A model generated the notes under the pieces. The model searched no databases. It had not been told where the DNA came from and was given only the letters and a program-made list of their open reading frames with translations. Both the position numbers and the translations under genes were made by a program. A stretch of 64,000 bases of DNA, taken from Cordilura impudica (taxonomy: Eukaryota > Arthropoda > Insecta > Diptera > Scathophagidae). Location: the NCBI GenBank assembly GCA_963682025.1, contig OY821518.1:305821429-305885428 (forward strand), written 5' to 3'. How positions within the stretch are numbered: the first letter of the stretch is position 1; each line of letters starts with the position of its first letter. This document shows positions 24,900-37,903 of the stretch, in pieces.

Positions 24900-25391
24900 A
24901 TATTTTCGTCTTCTTTGCAATCTTAGTTTAAATTGAATCAAACCACTTTAGTTTATATTTTTCGACGAAAAAAGTAGAATTTGGATAGGCCAGATGGTTT
25001 TCGAGGCTATTGGCATGAAGTCACCGGAGGTTTGCTTGGAACTTTAAATAACACCTTGTCGGACGAAGAGCACAGACTACATACAACTCCTCTCGAAAAA
25101 AGTCTGGTAACATTTTTAGATGAAAACTGTGATACACAGTAGTGTTTTAAAAAGGATAATGCTCGAATCCATGTTAACCGAGACACAAAACAGTGGTTTT
25201 TAAAAACCATAACAGTTTTGGAGTGGCATCTTGATATAACCAACGTATAGAAGATATCGACAGTTTGAATCAGTTGCTAGTTTAATAACCACTCTTAAGG
25301 AAGCATGGCAAAAAATTGACCGAAACACGATTAAAAGTCTTATTGGAAGTATAGAAAAACGAATTGAAGATGTTTACAAGAAGTGAGGAGA
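24900..25391 (+). pseudogene. Tc1-like transposase C-terminal relic
   Basis: The plus strand contains KDNARIHVNRDTKQWFLKT near 25157-25215 (the second catalytic Asp region), a short WHLDI remnant, then LKEAWQKIDRNTIKSLIGSI and EKRIEDVYKK ending in a stop at about 25386. This is the usual C-terminal end of Tc1 proteins. The N-terminal half is absent and frameshifts are present. The short minus-strand frame at 25007-25243 is a shadow. Confidence 0.65.
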
Positions 25392-26046
25392 GTGTATAGA
25401 TAGAGATATAGTAAAAAAAATCAGGAAGGTTTTAACTGTCTTTTCTCTTACTCATTATAAATCATTCAACGTATTTATTTCAATAATAATTTATACATAT
25501 TTTACATAAGAACTAGTTTAAACTAAATAAAAGTAATAATAATTTCCGATTACGACTTATATATATATATAATTTAAATTAGTTGTTTAACTTAGGCAAC
25601 AACCTTTAGAATCAACAGTTGTTTGTAATTTTATTAAATATTTTGTTTTGTTTAACACATAGAACGTGTTCGTGTTAACAAATACGCGTAGAACCATCGA
25701 ATTTTTATTTTAAATAAACTTTCTACATCGACTATGGTCACCTTACAAGCAGTTTTTGTATAAGTGTGTTTAAACTTAAGTTTTATAAAAGTGAAACGTC
25801 GTATTTAAAATAGTATTAATTCATAAATATTATAAATTTAAACACAAAATTCTAAACAAACAGAAAAAATTTTAAATTTCTTAATTTTTTAAAAGGATTG
25901 TAGGTTTTTTTTTTTTAAATAAATATTAAAACGTTCTTTACATGCATACACGATAAATAAAAAATGTTATATGTAAAACAAACACCGAGCCAAAATGAAT
26001 GTCAGACAAAACGTGTGACATAAAAGTCAATATATTTACAAATGTA
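25392..26046. other. Intergenic AT-rich stretch
   Basis: No gene or repeat was recognised. Confidence 0.5.
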
Positions 26047-26700
26047 TGAGGGTGGTGAGAAAGTAAACAGCCTTGAATAGAGATGACAAAAGTATTTTTT
26101 GATTTAAAAATACTATTTTGATAAAAATTTCGCGATGCTCTGTCATTTATAAAAATTTTGACAGCTGTCCGAGGTGAACAACTTAAGTGTTTTTTTTTTT
26201 GCAAAACTTGTATATAGAACAGTAATAAAATATTTATTTTTGAACAATAAAACGAACTATAAAAAAAAGTGATTTTTTTTTTTAAATTTCTGTTCAATAA
26301 ATATTGGTCCGAGATATGGCAATGACTGATCGGTGAGAATATGGCCATCGCAATTGCACGGTTAAATAATTATTTGCAAATCCATTTCGGATATGATACA
26401 GCTTTGCGCATGATAGGTGCCGCGATTAATCACAATTGATCATAAACAAATACGTTTGTTCAACAAAAAGTAATTTTTCGTCAAGATAATGCTCAGATAC
26501 AGACATGAGTCCAATTTACATGAAGTATTCTCCAGCATTCTCCATATAAAAAATGGCAATGATGAAGTGAATTGTCGGAGAGAACCGGTTGAATGAAGTG
26601 TACCTAGCAATAAGAAGATTATTTTGAAAAATAAAATGGATTTAGTAAAAAAAAAGTGTTTCTTTCTTTTCAAGGCCGGATACTTTTCATACCACCCTCG
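26047..26700. mobile_element. Non-autonomous mariner-type element
   Basis: Ends tgagggtggtgagaaagtaa (26047) and, inverted, cgagggtggtatgaaaagta (ending 26700) are flanked by TA at 26045-26046 and 26701-26702. Both are followed inward by a shared gccttga block. The YGAGGGTGGT terminus resembles irritans-type mariners. The 654-bp interior keeps only a trace of coding sequence (FRQDNAQIQT near 26480). Minus-strand frames at 25938-26348 and 26440-26721 are low-complexity shadows. Confidence 0.75.
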
Positions 26701-26829
26701 TATCAACTTTAAATAACCCAACGCTCATAACTGGGTAAATGCAGTTATGTATTTGTATGAGTAGATAGAACGATAGCTGTTATACCAAAATTAAACAGTT
26801 TATAATAATTTACAAATAACGGGCAACGC

Positions 26830-27138
26830 TTTACAATTCCAAAATGAATTGTTTAAAAATGATTTGGTCTCAAATTTGCACGTTTCTTACCTGTTGCTTC
26901 ATTTTTGATTATATTGTACATTGTATATTTTATACTCTCTCATAATGTATTAATTTTTTACTTATATCTTATACTTTTATAATTTAAACTAAATTATTTT
27001 TTATATATTTGTTGTTTCTTAAAAGTATTGTAACTGCTACAACTAAATTGATTGTATCGTTATAAGATCGCATACTGTAATTAAAAAGATTTATATCTTG
27101 TTGTATGTGATAGCCGCATTTAATAAATAAATAAATAA
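26830..27138 (+). repeat. Possible LINE 3' end
   Basis: An AT-rich stretch ending tagccgcatttaataaataa and then ataaataac resembles the 3' untranslated end and short tandem tail of jockey-type LINEs. No coding sequence remains and the left boundary is uncertain. Confidence 0.3.
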
Positions 27139-28348
27139 CAAAATTTTTAAGGATTTAAAATCTATAGGATATTTAAAACAATTAAATAAATATTAAAGTA
27201 AACTTATTCCATGCATTTCAGTTAGATAAAAGAGAAACGGGCATAGTCGTAATCGTAATTTTTTGTTAGTCTTATTGGAGCATATCAAAAAAGTGATTGA
27301 CAATCTTAAAAATGTCGGTCATCTACTCGAATCATCATCAAGATTAATTTCGAAATTTTATGAATAAATTTTTATTCAAGAACTATTGTGTGACAACTGC
27401 TATTTTGTTAAACTCATCTGTAGGCATACATATATAACTTGTATATTATTTTGTTTAAAACAATTTATTACGCTAAAAATAACTCGAATTCGTATTATAC
27501 AGAGAACATCAAGTTAGCACACCATTTTGTGTCACAAGTATATTTCATATTGACAATATATGTATGTATTTTAATAATATCAGACTCCTTTTATGAATTT
27601 TTCTAAATAATTTCAAGATAATCCCTTTTTTCGTACACCGTTAGGATGTGTGTTGCTTATTATGATAGTTGTTGCCCAAGTAAGCAACTTAATAAAACAC
27701 TTAACTTAAATTTAATTAACAATAACAACATCAAACCACAATTGATTAAAAATTCTATCATCTATATAACATTTGAAAGTACATACATATACATTTATGA
27801 ATATTTAAAGCAAATTTAATATAAAGGTGGGTGTATGCTATAGGCAATAATAAAAATAATTATATTGTCGACAAAAACATTTTATTATAATATTTCTAAC
27901 AAAAAAAAAAAAAAAAAAAAAAAACAAGTTTTTTTATCAAGGCTGTGTAACAATTGGGAAGATATTCAGTAGTAAAACAGAGTTTTGTAATGCTTAATAA
28001 TATGAAAAACGAATCTTTTATATTTAAGGGTATAATTTTAACCGATTTCGAAAGTCGATCATGACACAATGGGTTATATACATATATATAAATGAAGGAA
28101 AGTACAGAATAGTTATAAGCATTTGTGAAAAGGGGCAAAAGATCTATGGGTCGTAGTGCCGGCCAACGGCACTGAAGGTTTCGAAAATAATTAAATACAA
28201 AATATTTATATAAAAGTCTTGTTGCTTAATTTGATATTTATAAGCTTATCTTTAACAACAACGCAATTTTGGAGAAACTATATTTGGTCAGTTGTTACTT
28301 ATCTGAAATATATTTATGGTACTTACATATGTATGTATATAAAGATAA
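27139..28348. other. Intergenic stretch with a poly(A) tract
   Basis: No gene was seen. There is an A tract of about 24 bases at 27901-27924. The frame at 27896-28138 depends on that tract and is not credible. Confidence 0.5.
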
Positions 28349-29045
28349 AAACAAGTAAGAACCTTTTATTCGGTCTAGACCGACTACATGATATCCTATA
28401 CTATGCGTTTAGAGAAACGGTCCAACAAAGTCCAACTAATTGGATATAGAAAGTAAGCATAAACCAAATTTGAGTGGCATTGCAGATATAAAAAAGTTAA
28501 TATCGGATGCTGTATATATTTATATGGGGACTAGATCATAAAATGAACAGATCCTGGTAAAGTCAGTTATATTTTTTCAAAACCAAATTTGAGAAAAATC
28601 TGTGTTTTTTGACATATTCAAGTGAAGGTCGGGAAGAAGCTTTATATGGGGACTATGACTAAGAATTGTTCTACATGGTTCATTTTCGGACTACTGATTA
28701 ATGGGTGTAATAAACATACACAAAATCAAATTTCAGATCTATATAATTTGGATCTTACAACAATTTAAGTTGATTTGATAAGGGTAATTTTTAACGGAAC
28801 TGGCTCTGAACATGGACCAGTTTTCACCAATTTCAATACCATTCGCATATGGCCAGTAAAAGATTATATACCAATTGTATCAAAATATACTCATGGACAC
28901 AGAGACGGACGGACGGACACCGCTAAAACTCTTCACAAAGCAATTCTAAATCGATGGGCATAAAAGAGGGCGGCTCTAGGTCAAATATTGTACAAACATT
29001 AGCACAAACTCATTATACCGTTTCACATAGTGGTATAGAGTATAA
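28349..29045 (+). repeat. DINE-like interspersed repeat, copy F
   Basis: Diverged plus-orientation copy with aacaagtaagaac at the left, hairpin remnant cggtctagaccgacta, a reduced (gacg)n tract at about 28903-28918, and the end tttcacatagtggtatagag. Confidence 0.9.
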
Positions 29046-32000
29046 ATATGAAACAATTATTATGTTTTTGTCGTTATTAAGTTAGTAGCTATGAGTTTTT
29101 AGTCAGTACATTTACCTAACATTTATCTAAATATCCATTTGTTTAAAGGGAATACTTCCCTGTACATTTTTTTCACTCTAGTAGAATTAAGCATTAATAA
29201 AATAATTTTTATTTATAATACACAAATAAATAAATGTAAAGAGCACTTGTTGATATGGAGAGAATAAAAAGAAACATGTGAATTCGTTTTGTTTTTTTAA
29301 GCGCACATATTTAAACAGCATGTGCATAGTGTGGGCCGCCATTAAAAATTTTTGATTAAAAGACATGACAGTGCAAAATGCCGAGTTTAGGAAAGTCTTT
29401 TTTTGTTTTATATTGCAAACAGTTAAACGAAATTTACTTTGACAACATCTACAACTTTTAAAATTCGGCTCACCTTAATTTCCAGTATTGCCACTAGTAA
29501 AATCATTTTTCAATATAAAAATATCTGGAATAATATACTAATATCTCTAAGGACATTTTGGACATTTTATAAACAGTTAGGTAAAAAACAATGATATGTA
29601 GAATAAAGGCTTCTGTATCAAACACAATAAAATTTTTAAAGTTTTTCCGGCCATGTTTTTAATATTATTAGGGGAATTGTCTTAGTTCTCAAAATTTAGA
29701 TACTCAAAGAAGGCTAGTAGAGTAAGTATTCGTTAATATTTTTCTTAGTGTGAACTTTAAAAGCACTTTTCTCGAAATTTTGTATATAGCTTATATTACA
29801 CAAATTATATTTTGCGTATTTATTAAATTTTTGACAATAATTTGTATAGGAAAATAAAAAAATTAAAAATTCGGCCATGTAATTAACTTTTTGTTTTTCT
29901 TTCTTATGATTAGAAACTTATTAAAGTGACTGCTGTGGCAACCGAAAATTTGTTTTTTTAAAAGCATCCAATAACAAATAGAATGCCCTTGAAATATATA
30001 CTTCAATTGAAAAAAATTTATAAAATATGCTAATGCTAAAGGTACATATATCAGTATTTGACCGTTTCGATTCTTGCAATATATTTTCATAACATTTATA
30101 ATAAATAAAATTTTCATTTCATGCAGACTTAACTCATCTTGATTCAAGTTATTATCCAGAAAGTGGCAACAATGGTCATTTTATATATTGTTGTTGTATA
30201 TAAACAAATTACACATTTTTTTTGGCATGCAAATGCAATTTCTTCTTTTATATTTTTAATAATTTAGAGCGCATTGACAATTGTTGTATATTTTGTTTGT
30301 ATATATTTTTCTTTTTTTGTTTAAATGCGCAAAATATAAAAATAATAAAAAGTAATATAATAAATGAATATTTTTACTCGTGTTTTCATTGTCACACTTT
30401 GATCTTTTCACTTAAATAGAGCAAGAATAGTAGAGAGAACGACAGAGTTGGAGGAAGAAAATGAATGACATTTGTAAATTAAGAGTAAACACTTTTCACT
30501 ACACAAAAAAATATATAAAATTTTTAAATTATCTATCACTTTTAGTGATTTTTTTTTTGCTATTTACCATAATATTTTTTTTATAGAAATAACAAACAAA
30601 TTTAAAATTTGCTTAGAGATAAATAATTATAGTTGATAGAAATAAACAATTAATATTACAAAAACGTTTATTCAATATTTACAAAGCACTCAAAAATGAT
30701 TACTTGTTTTGAAAACAAAATATTACTACTAAAATAATAATGCTGAAATTGTGTGTAAATTATTTAATTTTTAAAACTTAAAATAAAAACATTCATAATT
30801 TTTCGTGTATAAATAAAACGTACCACTTTTTTATTTCAAACAAACAAAAAAAAAAAACTATAAATGTTTAAAATATACGCTGATTTTTTTTAAATATATT
30901 ATATCTTCTTCGTCAGCGATATATTTATTTATTTTAATAAACGCGGTATATGTTGTCAAATGGCCGCAGCAAGTGATACTGATTTATTTAAATATGATTA
31001 TTCGTTATTTCGTTTTTGTGTTTTTTTTTTAACGAGTGTTTACACAAAAATGTTTCATTCAAAAATTTCCCACAAAAATGATCGGTCTTTTAGTGATGCT
31101 CGCAAAAATAATACTAAAAAAGCACGATCTCTTTCGTAGATAAGAAACACTAACACCGCCTATTCATAGAAACATAAAAATCACACGTGTATCACCGTAA
31201 CATCAACTTTGCGCCTTAAATTTTTGTTTAGAACTGAAAAAAGTTTCCAAAGTGAATAAACAGTAAACATTCCGATATAACATTGTTGTTGTTAATTTTT
31301 TAACAGAAGCTCCACAAGCAAACCGTAACAAAACACAAACTCAATCAGCTAGGGGAGGACTTATATCAAATAAGCTCACACTTATACTATTATCACTGAA
31401 AAAAAAAATATACTTCTCATCGTTGACGAGCTTTGAGTATTTTCTCTGCACGTTTTGTGTGTAAAATATTTTTTTTTTTAAATTTCACCCCGTATGTTAA
31501 GCAACTCATTAGAAACTTTTATACTTGACCAATAGCTTTTTTTCTCACTTTGATTAACAAAATTATTTGTGGGGAACTTTGACGGTTTTTATTAATTGTT
31601 AGATTACCTTATACAGATGTAAATAATATCATCAAGTTAATATTGCTGTGGTCCGAGAGTGTGCCTATATTTATATTCTAACCTAACCTTAGTAATAGTA
31701 AACGGCTTCAGACATATTTTTTATACTTCAGCAATAAGGTGGGTTTTGCGATTTAGCTTCTGACATCTTTAATCTTTATGATCAAAAATAATATCGAATT
31801 GTTGGCTAAGGAATTGATTTTTTTTCTTGATTTTATTTTATTATAATTTTTCGTTGTTTTTAAGTTATAAAAATAAAAGAGAACATTGAGGGATATGAAT
31901 TGAGTTATAATATTTCACAATAAATTCTTAATTAAATAAATAAATGCTAAACAAGTTAGAGTTTTAACTTGACATTCATGTCCGCAAATTCAACGAATAG

Positions 32001-33121
32001 AGCTTTATCACTACAATTTACTCAGCTGGTAATTCATACGAAATTTTACTTGCACTATTATATATCCATTGGTTGAAGTTAGGGGCATAAGCCGGCTGTA
32101 TGACCTGCCCAATGTCTCGAAGTCAGGATAATTAATAAGCAAAATACTTTAAAAAGTGTTTTAAAAATGCCATGTTATTCCATTAAAAAAATGTTTTTCT
32201 TAATTTAAAACATATCGCAACAAATATTCCGTCACCAATGAAGATCGACAGATCCGGTCTATTTAATTGTATTGAGAAATTAACATTTGTTTGAATGTAC
32301 AATAAACATTTTAGAACTTTGAACATTTGGCATGTACTCATATGCATATATTAAGCATATTCAAATTGTTACGGCCACCTGTTGCTGGATTTAACCGAAC
32401 TATCACAACAACAGATTATTATCACAAAAATCACATTTTGTTTAACACACAGAACAACATTGATGTTTAAATCATCTTATATACTCATATCACTAGTTGA
32501 CTGATTACATGCTGGTGGGAATACAGTCTAAAATGATATTTGCACTTTGACGAACAAAAGAGCTTTTTGATTTAATCACTCTATGAGGTACATAAATTGT
32601 GTATGCCATATGATTTGATTGTGGCGTAATTACGACTATCAACTGATGGAAATTTTAAAAGGGGTTTGCAAATTATCATTTTATTAACAGGGGGATATAA
32701 GGTGTCAATGTTACAACACGGAAATGCATAACATCCTAAAATAAAATATCTACTCACTCGTATAAACATATGTATGTGTTCCAATTTAAATTGCTCTAGT
32801 TAGTTTGTATTTAAAAAACACATATTGAAAGTTTAAATTATATTTTTTTTAACTCAAATTGATTGTTCTACAAAATTTGTTAATTAAAAAAGTGTGTGAT
32901 CAATGATCATAAGTAAATACATTTGAATACCTCCTTTTTATATTTGAATATCTCATTGATAGCGGAAGAAGATAAGTGAAGAAGTAAGCTAATTTTATTT
33001 AGTATATGTCTTTTTTTTAGTACCACGAGTCCTTAACGGGTTAATAAATAACAAAATTATATTAATTATAACTTTAAACTATTTAACATGGGGTTTTCAT
33101 GCGTTTTGAGAATGGGTTTTA
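29046..33121. other. Intergenic stretch, about 4 kb
   Basis: The longest stretch without a recognised element. It is strongly AT-rich. Open frames at 29863-30147, 30222-30419 and 32581-32784 are low complexity and carry no motif. The part at about 30950-31450 is slightly less AT-biased (for example tttgcgccttaaatttttgt) and could hold regulatory DNA, but no specific site can be supported. Confidence 0.4.
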
Positions 33122-33616
33122 GGTCCAACTAATTAGATACCGAAAATAAGCATAACCCAAATGTGAGTGGCGTTATTATTTTTTTTGCTTGCAGGTATAA
33201 ACAATTTCATATCAGATGAAGGTCGAAAAATGAACCCAACCATATTTGCTAGTCATTTATTTTTAGTGAAGATCGGGAAGCGGCTTCATATGGGGGCTAT
33301 GACTAAGTATTGTTCTGCAAGGTTTATCTTTGGACTACCGATTAATAAACACACTTAAAGCAAATATGGCAATTAAGTTGATCTCATAGGCTTCATTTGT
33401 ATGGGGATATGCACCGAATTTCACTAATTTCACTAGCGTTCGTGTTATGGTCGAAAGATTGTATCTCAACTTTCATCAAAATAAATTCATAATTGCGACC
33501 TGAATTTATATGGACATATAGACGGACGGAGGACATCATTAAATCAAGAAGTGATTCTGATTCGATCGGTATAATAAAATATTTTTGGTTGACCACATAG
33601 TGGTATAGGGTATAAA
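33122..33616 (+). repeat. DINE-like interspersed repeat, copy G, 5'-truncated
   Basis: Begins inside the repeat at gtccaactaattagataccg and ends accacatagtggtatagggt. The hairpin end is missing and there are internal deletions. The plus frame at 33167-33358 and minus frame at 33393-33647 are repeat sequence. Confidence 0.85.
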
Positions 33617-33659
33617 CATGTAGCTCAAAAAGGAATAACAAATGCACCGTTATATTTCT

Positions 33660-33760
33660 ATGGCCATCATGGATATATTTTCTTTCTCAACATTAACCCA
33701 TTAGATCCCATCATGGATATATTTTCTTTCTGATCATTAACCCATTAGATCCCAACCATC
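33660..33760. repeat. Tandem duplication of about 53 bp containing a piggyBac-like end
   Basis: The block atcatggatatattttcttt, a variable short link, and cattaacccattagatccc occurs twice in succession (from about 33667 and about 33712). The second copy is the left end of the TTAA-flanked element. The first is an extra copy of flank plus terminus. Confidence 0.8.
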
Positions 33761-35590
33761 TTTAAAACAAAAAAAAATCACATATCTTTTTGTAATATTC
33801 ATCTTAGTAGGAGGACTCAAATAATAATAAAATAACAAAAAAATAATAAAATAAAGTTTTTAGAAAGTGTTTTATAGCCTGTACTCAAATTAGTAAAATG
33901 GGACAAAAGTTGATACATTAAGCTAACTTTAAATACATATGCTTATCAAAAACCACTTTTCACAATTTCTTAATATTTTTATACCCTATACCACTCTGTG
34001 GTTTGGGTATAATGACTTTGTGCTGCTGTTTGTAACTACCAAAAATATTTGACCTAGACCCATCTTTTATTATACCGATCGACTTAGAATCACTTTCTGA
34101 GTCGATTTAGCGATGTCCGTCCGTCCGTCCGTCCGTCTGTGTGTCCATGTAAACCTTGTAATCAAACTACAGGTAGCAAATATGAATATAAGATTTTATC
34201 GTCTATAGAATGAACGCTATTGAAATTGGTGAAATTCGGTCCATGTTCAGACCTAGTCCCCATACAAATGACCCCTATGAAATCGACTTAAATGCCATAA
34301 GATCCAAATTAGCACATAGCTCTCGGTCAAATTGGGTTTGTGTGTGTTTATTACATCTATTTATCGTTTGTCCAACAATAAACCCCATTTGGCAATTCTT
34401 TGTCATAGCCCCCGTATAAAGCTGCTTCCCGATTTTCACTTAAATCTATCAAAAAACAAAAATATTTCATAGATTTTTCTCAAATTTGGTTTGTATATAT
34501 TTTTTCAAAATATAAGTAACTTTACCAAATATGGACAGGATTGGTCCGTTTTTCGACCTAGTCCCCATATATATGTATATAGCAACCGATATGAACTTTG
34601 TCATATCTGCGGCCAAAATAATTAATAACAATGCCACTCAAAATTGGTTATGCTTATTTTCTATATCCAATTAGTTGAACTGAAGAGATAGGGTCTCTAA
34701 ACCATGGTATAGGGTATCGTATAGTCGGTCTTAACCGACTATAATTTTCTCACTTGTTTTTTTTTTTTTGATATTTAAACATAGCTATGTTAAATTTGCT
34801 TTTCACTGCAATTTGACACTAAACGATTAATATTAAAATAAAAATAAATTGTTTAATATTAATTAACAATTATAACTTAACTCACTTAAAATAGTTTTTG
34901 ATGATTTAAATGGGTATTTTTGTACAATTTATACAATGTGACGGTCTGCCCTTTCATCTGTCTTTCGTGATGCTCGTCAAAAATGCAATGTTTTTACAGA
35001 TTTTGTTGTTTTATAATTTTTAATAAGCCAAGATATTTTATATTTATTAATATTATGCTTTTTACCTAGGTCTATTTGACTCTTTCCATTCAAAAATCCT
35101 TAATTATTTAATTTTTTAAGTTTTCGGAGTACTTATCACGAGCCATACGATTTGATTTAAATATGATCAATTTCAGAATGCAACTAGCTGTCAGTCAACA
35201 TAAATTGAATTAAATTAAATTAAATTAAAACAGAATGCAAAAATAAGCCATTAAACTTGAAAGTAGAGACAATGCAATATGTTCTTGCTTAAAGTTGCTT
35301 TTGCTTTGTCCAACTGAAAAAAAAAAAAAATTATAACGGATCCTTTAGTTTATAATTTTAGTTTTGTCTTTTAATTTGAAATGTTATAAAGAGTAAAAAA
35401 TGATAAAGGAGATTTTGGAAATACAACAATATCATGCTTAAAAATACAATAAAGGTTAATAGTGATTTTGGTTAATTTCGTTCTGACCAACACTGTATGT
35501 AAAAAACACGTCGTGTGATATCACCTTAAGATAAATTTTACGAAAAGAAATGCGATTTGTTTCTTTTAAAGATGGTTTGGATCTAATGGG
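33741..35590. mobile_element. TTAA-flanked inverted-repeat element, piggyBac-like, non-autonomous
   Basis: The left end cccattagatcccaaccatc with tttaaaa is mirrored at the right end (ttttaaagatggtttggatc, then taatggg), differing at one position over about 30 bp. The flanks are TTAA at 33737-33740 and 35591-35594. A TTAA target and CCC-type termini are diagnostic of the piggyBac superfamily. The interior has no transposase and contains DINE-like copy H (about 780 bp), leaving about 1.07 kb of its own sequence. A (ttaaa)n run lies at about 35212-35229. Confidence 0.75.
33979..34758 (-). repeat. DINE-like interspersed repeat, copy H, full length
   Basis: Complete minus-orientation copy inside the piggyBac-like element. 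It begins ataccctataccactctgtg, has the (gtcc)n tract at about 34115-34136, and ends in the hairpin with one mismatch (tagtcggtcttaaccgacta) and ttctcacttgtttt. It is followed by poly(T), in keeping with a T-rich target. Confidence 0.95.
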
Positions 35591-35594
35591 TTAA

Positions 35595-36804
35595 TGCAGC
35601 ACAGTATTTTGTTCACTAAATTGTATATTCAAACAACAAGTCTTTCGAACAATCTACCCTTAAAAATACAAATACAATTAAAATAAAATGATGTGTTAAA
35701 AAATTGTGTCCTAAAACTGTTATAATTGTTATATATTCTATTTTCATTTTGTTTCTTTTACATCTTGTTTTAATCTCTTTTTAGATTATGGACTCTTGTA
35801 ATAGTAATAATATCAAAATTTGTATTTGTAAATCAATTAATCAATTTATAGTATTGTCAAATATCTAGTACTGTTGTGCTAGAATTAAGAAAATTATAAT
35901 AAAAAAATAATATAAATAAATTGATTAAAAGTGAGCAACCGATTATTCGAAAATAGCCTACGATATTACATATCGACATCGTTATTTTACTTGGTATAAT
36001 GATTATAAAAAAAAACAATAGTTTGAATTCTAATTCGTTACATTATAAATAACAAAGCTTTAAATTTTAAACGAAAAAGTTGTAATAATAACTAATTAGC
36101 TCATTTTCTAAAATAAATTGAAAATTTTGTATGTCAGAAGCTAATTTTATAAATTTGCAGAAAATTTTAAACGCTCAATGTTTCAAAGATGCGTCTCTTA
36201 AAAGGAGCTTATGAATTTTGAAATTTATCTTAATTTTTTTTCATTTAAATTTCCCTTTTTCGTTTATTGTGAACACTTACGTTGCCATACTACATGAAAT
36301 ATGTTGTACAAGTATAAATAGTTTATGAATAGGTTTATGTCTTTACTTAAATTTCTTGGTGGTGGATTTCATTAGAAGTGCTGCCAATAAAAATGTAACA
36401 CTTTTATGGATAAAATTCATCAGATTTGTTTAAATATTATAAAAAATTATGAACACGACATTATTGTATATTGTATAGATATTATTGTATGTTTATCTAT
36501 TTAGACAACTGGGATAGGAAGTGTTCTTTTAATTTTTACTGTTATCTACTACAAACGGTAATTCAAATTGTTGGATAAACATTCGAAAATGTTTAATAAT
36601 CTTCATAAAACGATGAAGGTGATTTATTATGTTTGTAATTACATATAAAGGGATATGAGGGACATGAAAAGTAGACTTTGAAAAAAATGTTTTAAAAAAT
36701 AAAAATTTTTCTATACTCAAATAAGATTGTATATAACTTACGTTTTATAAAATGATTCTATCATTGTCTGTAGAGTTTATAAATATAACAAATATAACAC
36801 AATC
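35595..36804. other. Intergenic AT-rich stretch
   Basis: No gene or element end was recognised. Confidence 0.5.
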
Positions 36805-37903
36805 ACTACAGCTTTACCGATTGTATTTCAGAAAACATCAATTGATTTTCAGAAAGTATCATTTGTATATCAGAAAACCAATTAATTTTCATAACGAACA
36901 CCGTGGATATAAAAATTATTAAAAATTTATTTTAATATTTCAATCAAACATTTTATATCAATATGTGAATCAAATGAAAGAGGGCAATCTTTAGAAATTT
37001 GTTGTTTTCATTTTTCAGGATGGAAAACTCTAAATAATGTCCTTTGAAAATTTTATTCTTTCATATCCATGAGAATTTCTAATATATTTTTCTAAAAAAT
37101 GTCTTTCTTTATGTTTTAATTATTTCAATTGTCGATTTCTGAAAAATGAAAATTTTGAGTTGAGTCACTTTTGAACTATGTGTGTGATATGTTATTTGTT
37201 ATTAATAAAATTTTTTTTTTTTATTCTGAAAACATTTTAATTAAATTTTTTAATTAGTTTTAATTTCTTTTTGTTACATGAATTGTTCTTTTCTGTTTTT
37301 AACTATAATAAAAGTAAAATATTTTTTCAATGTTCTGACGATTGTTTTAAAAACTGATCTGAAATTTATTAGAAAAGTTAACAAGAATAAGACATTTTAG
37401 TATATATATTTTTTTAAATTTTCGTGCGAATAACTTAAAATTAAAAAAGTTTTTATTAAAAGGGATCGTCCTCTTTAATTTGATAATCATATTGACATAT
37501 GGATGGAAATATTTAAATTAATTTTTAGAAATTGGTATATCCCTAAAACTTTTAAGTCGTTTAAAAAGGAGAAAAGATCAAAATAGAAATCTGAGTACAC
37601 GCTTTTTCAAATTTATATGGTCTTGTTCAAGTCCAACAAGTACTGTTGCACGGTGTAATCAATTGTATTTCAGAACACATAAATTCGTTTTCGGAAATAA
37701 TTAATCGTATTTCAGAAAACATCTGAAATTGATTTTTAGAAAGTATGAAATGTATTTCAAAAAGTATCACCTGAATTTCAGAAAATATCAATTGAATTTC
37801 AGAAAAATAGTCAGAACGCTATACAAAAACATATTGTTTAAGTATTACACTGTATTTGTAACATTTCTTGTAAACTTTATTCCCAATTCATGTTATAGTT
37901 ATA

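Noticed and set aside
27896..28138. 80-codon frame beginning at a poly(A) tract
   Set aside because: Its C-terminus is a poly-Phe artefact of the A run; low complexity.
35212..35229. ttaaa repeat as a LINE tail
   Set aside because: It lies inside the TTAA-flanked element with no coding sequence or target duplication beside it; a simple microsatellite is enough.
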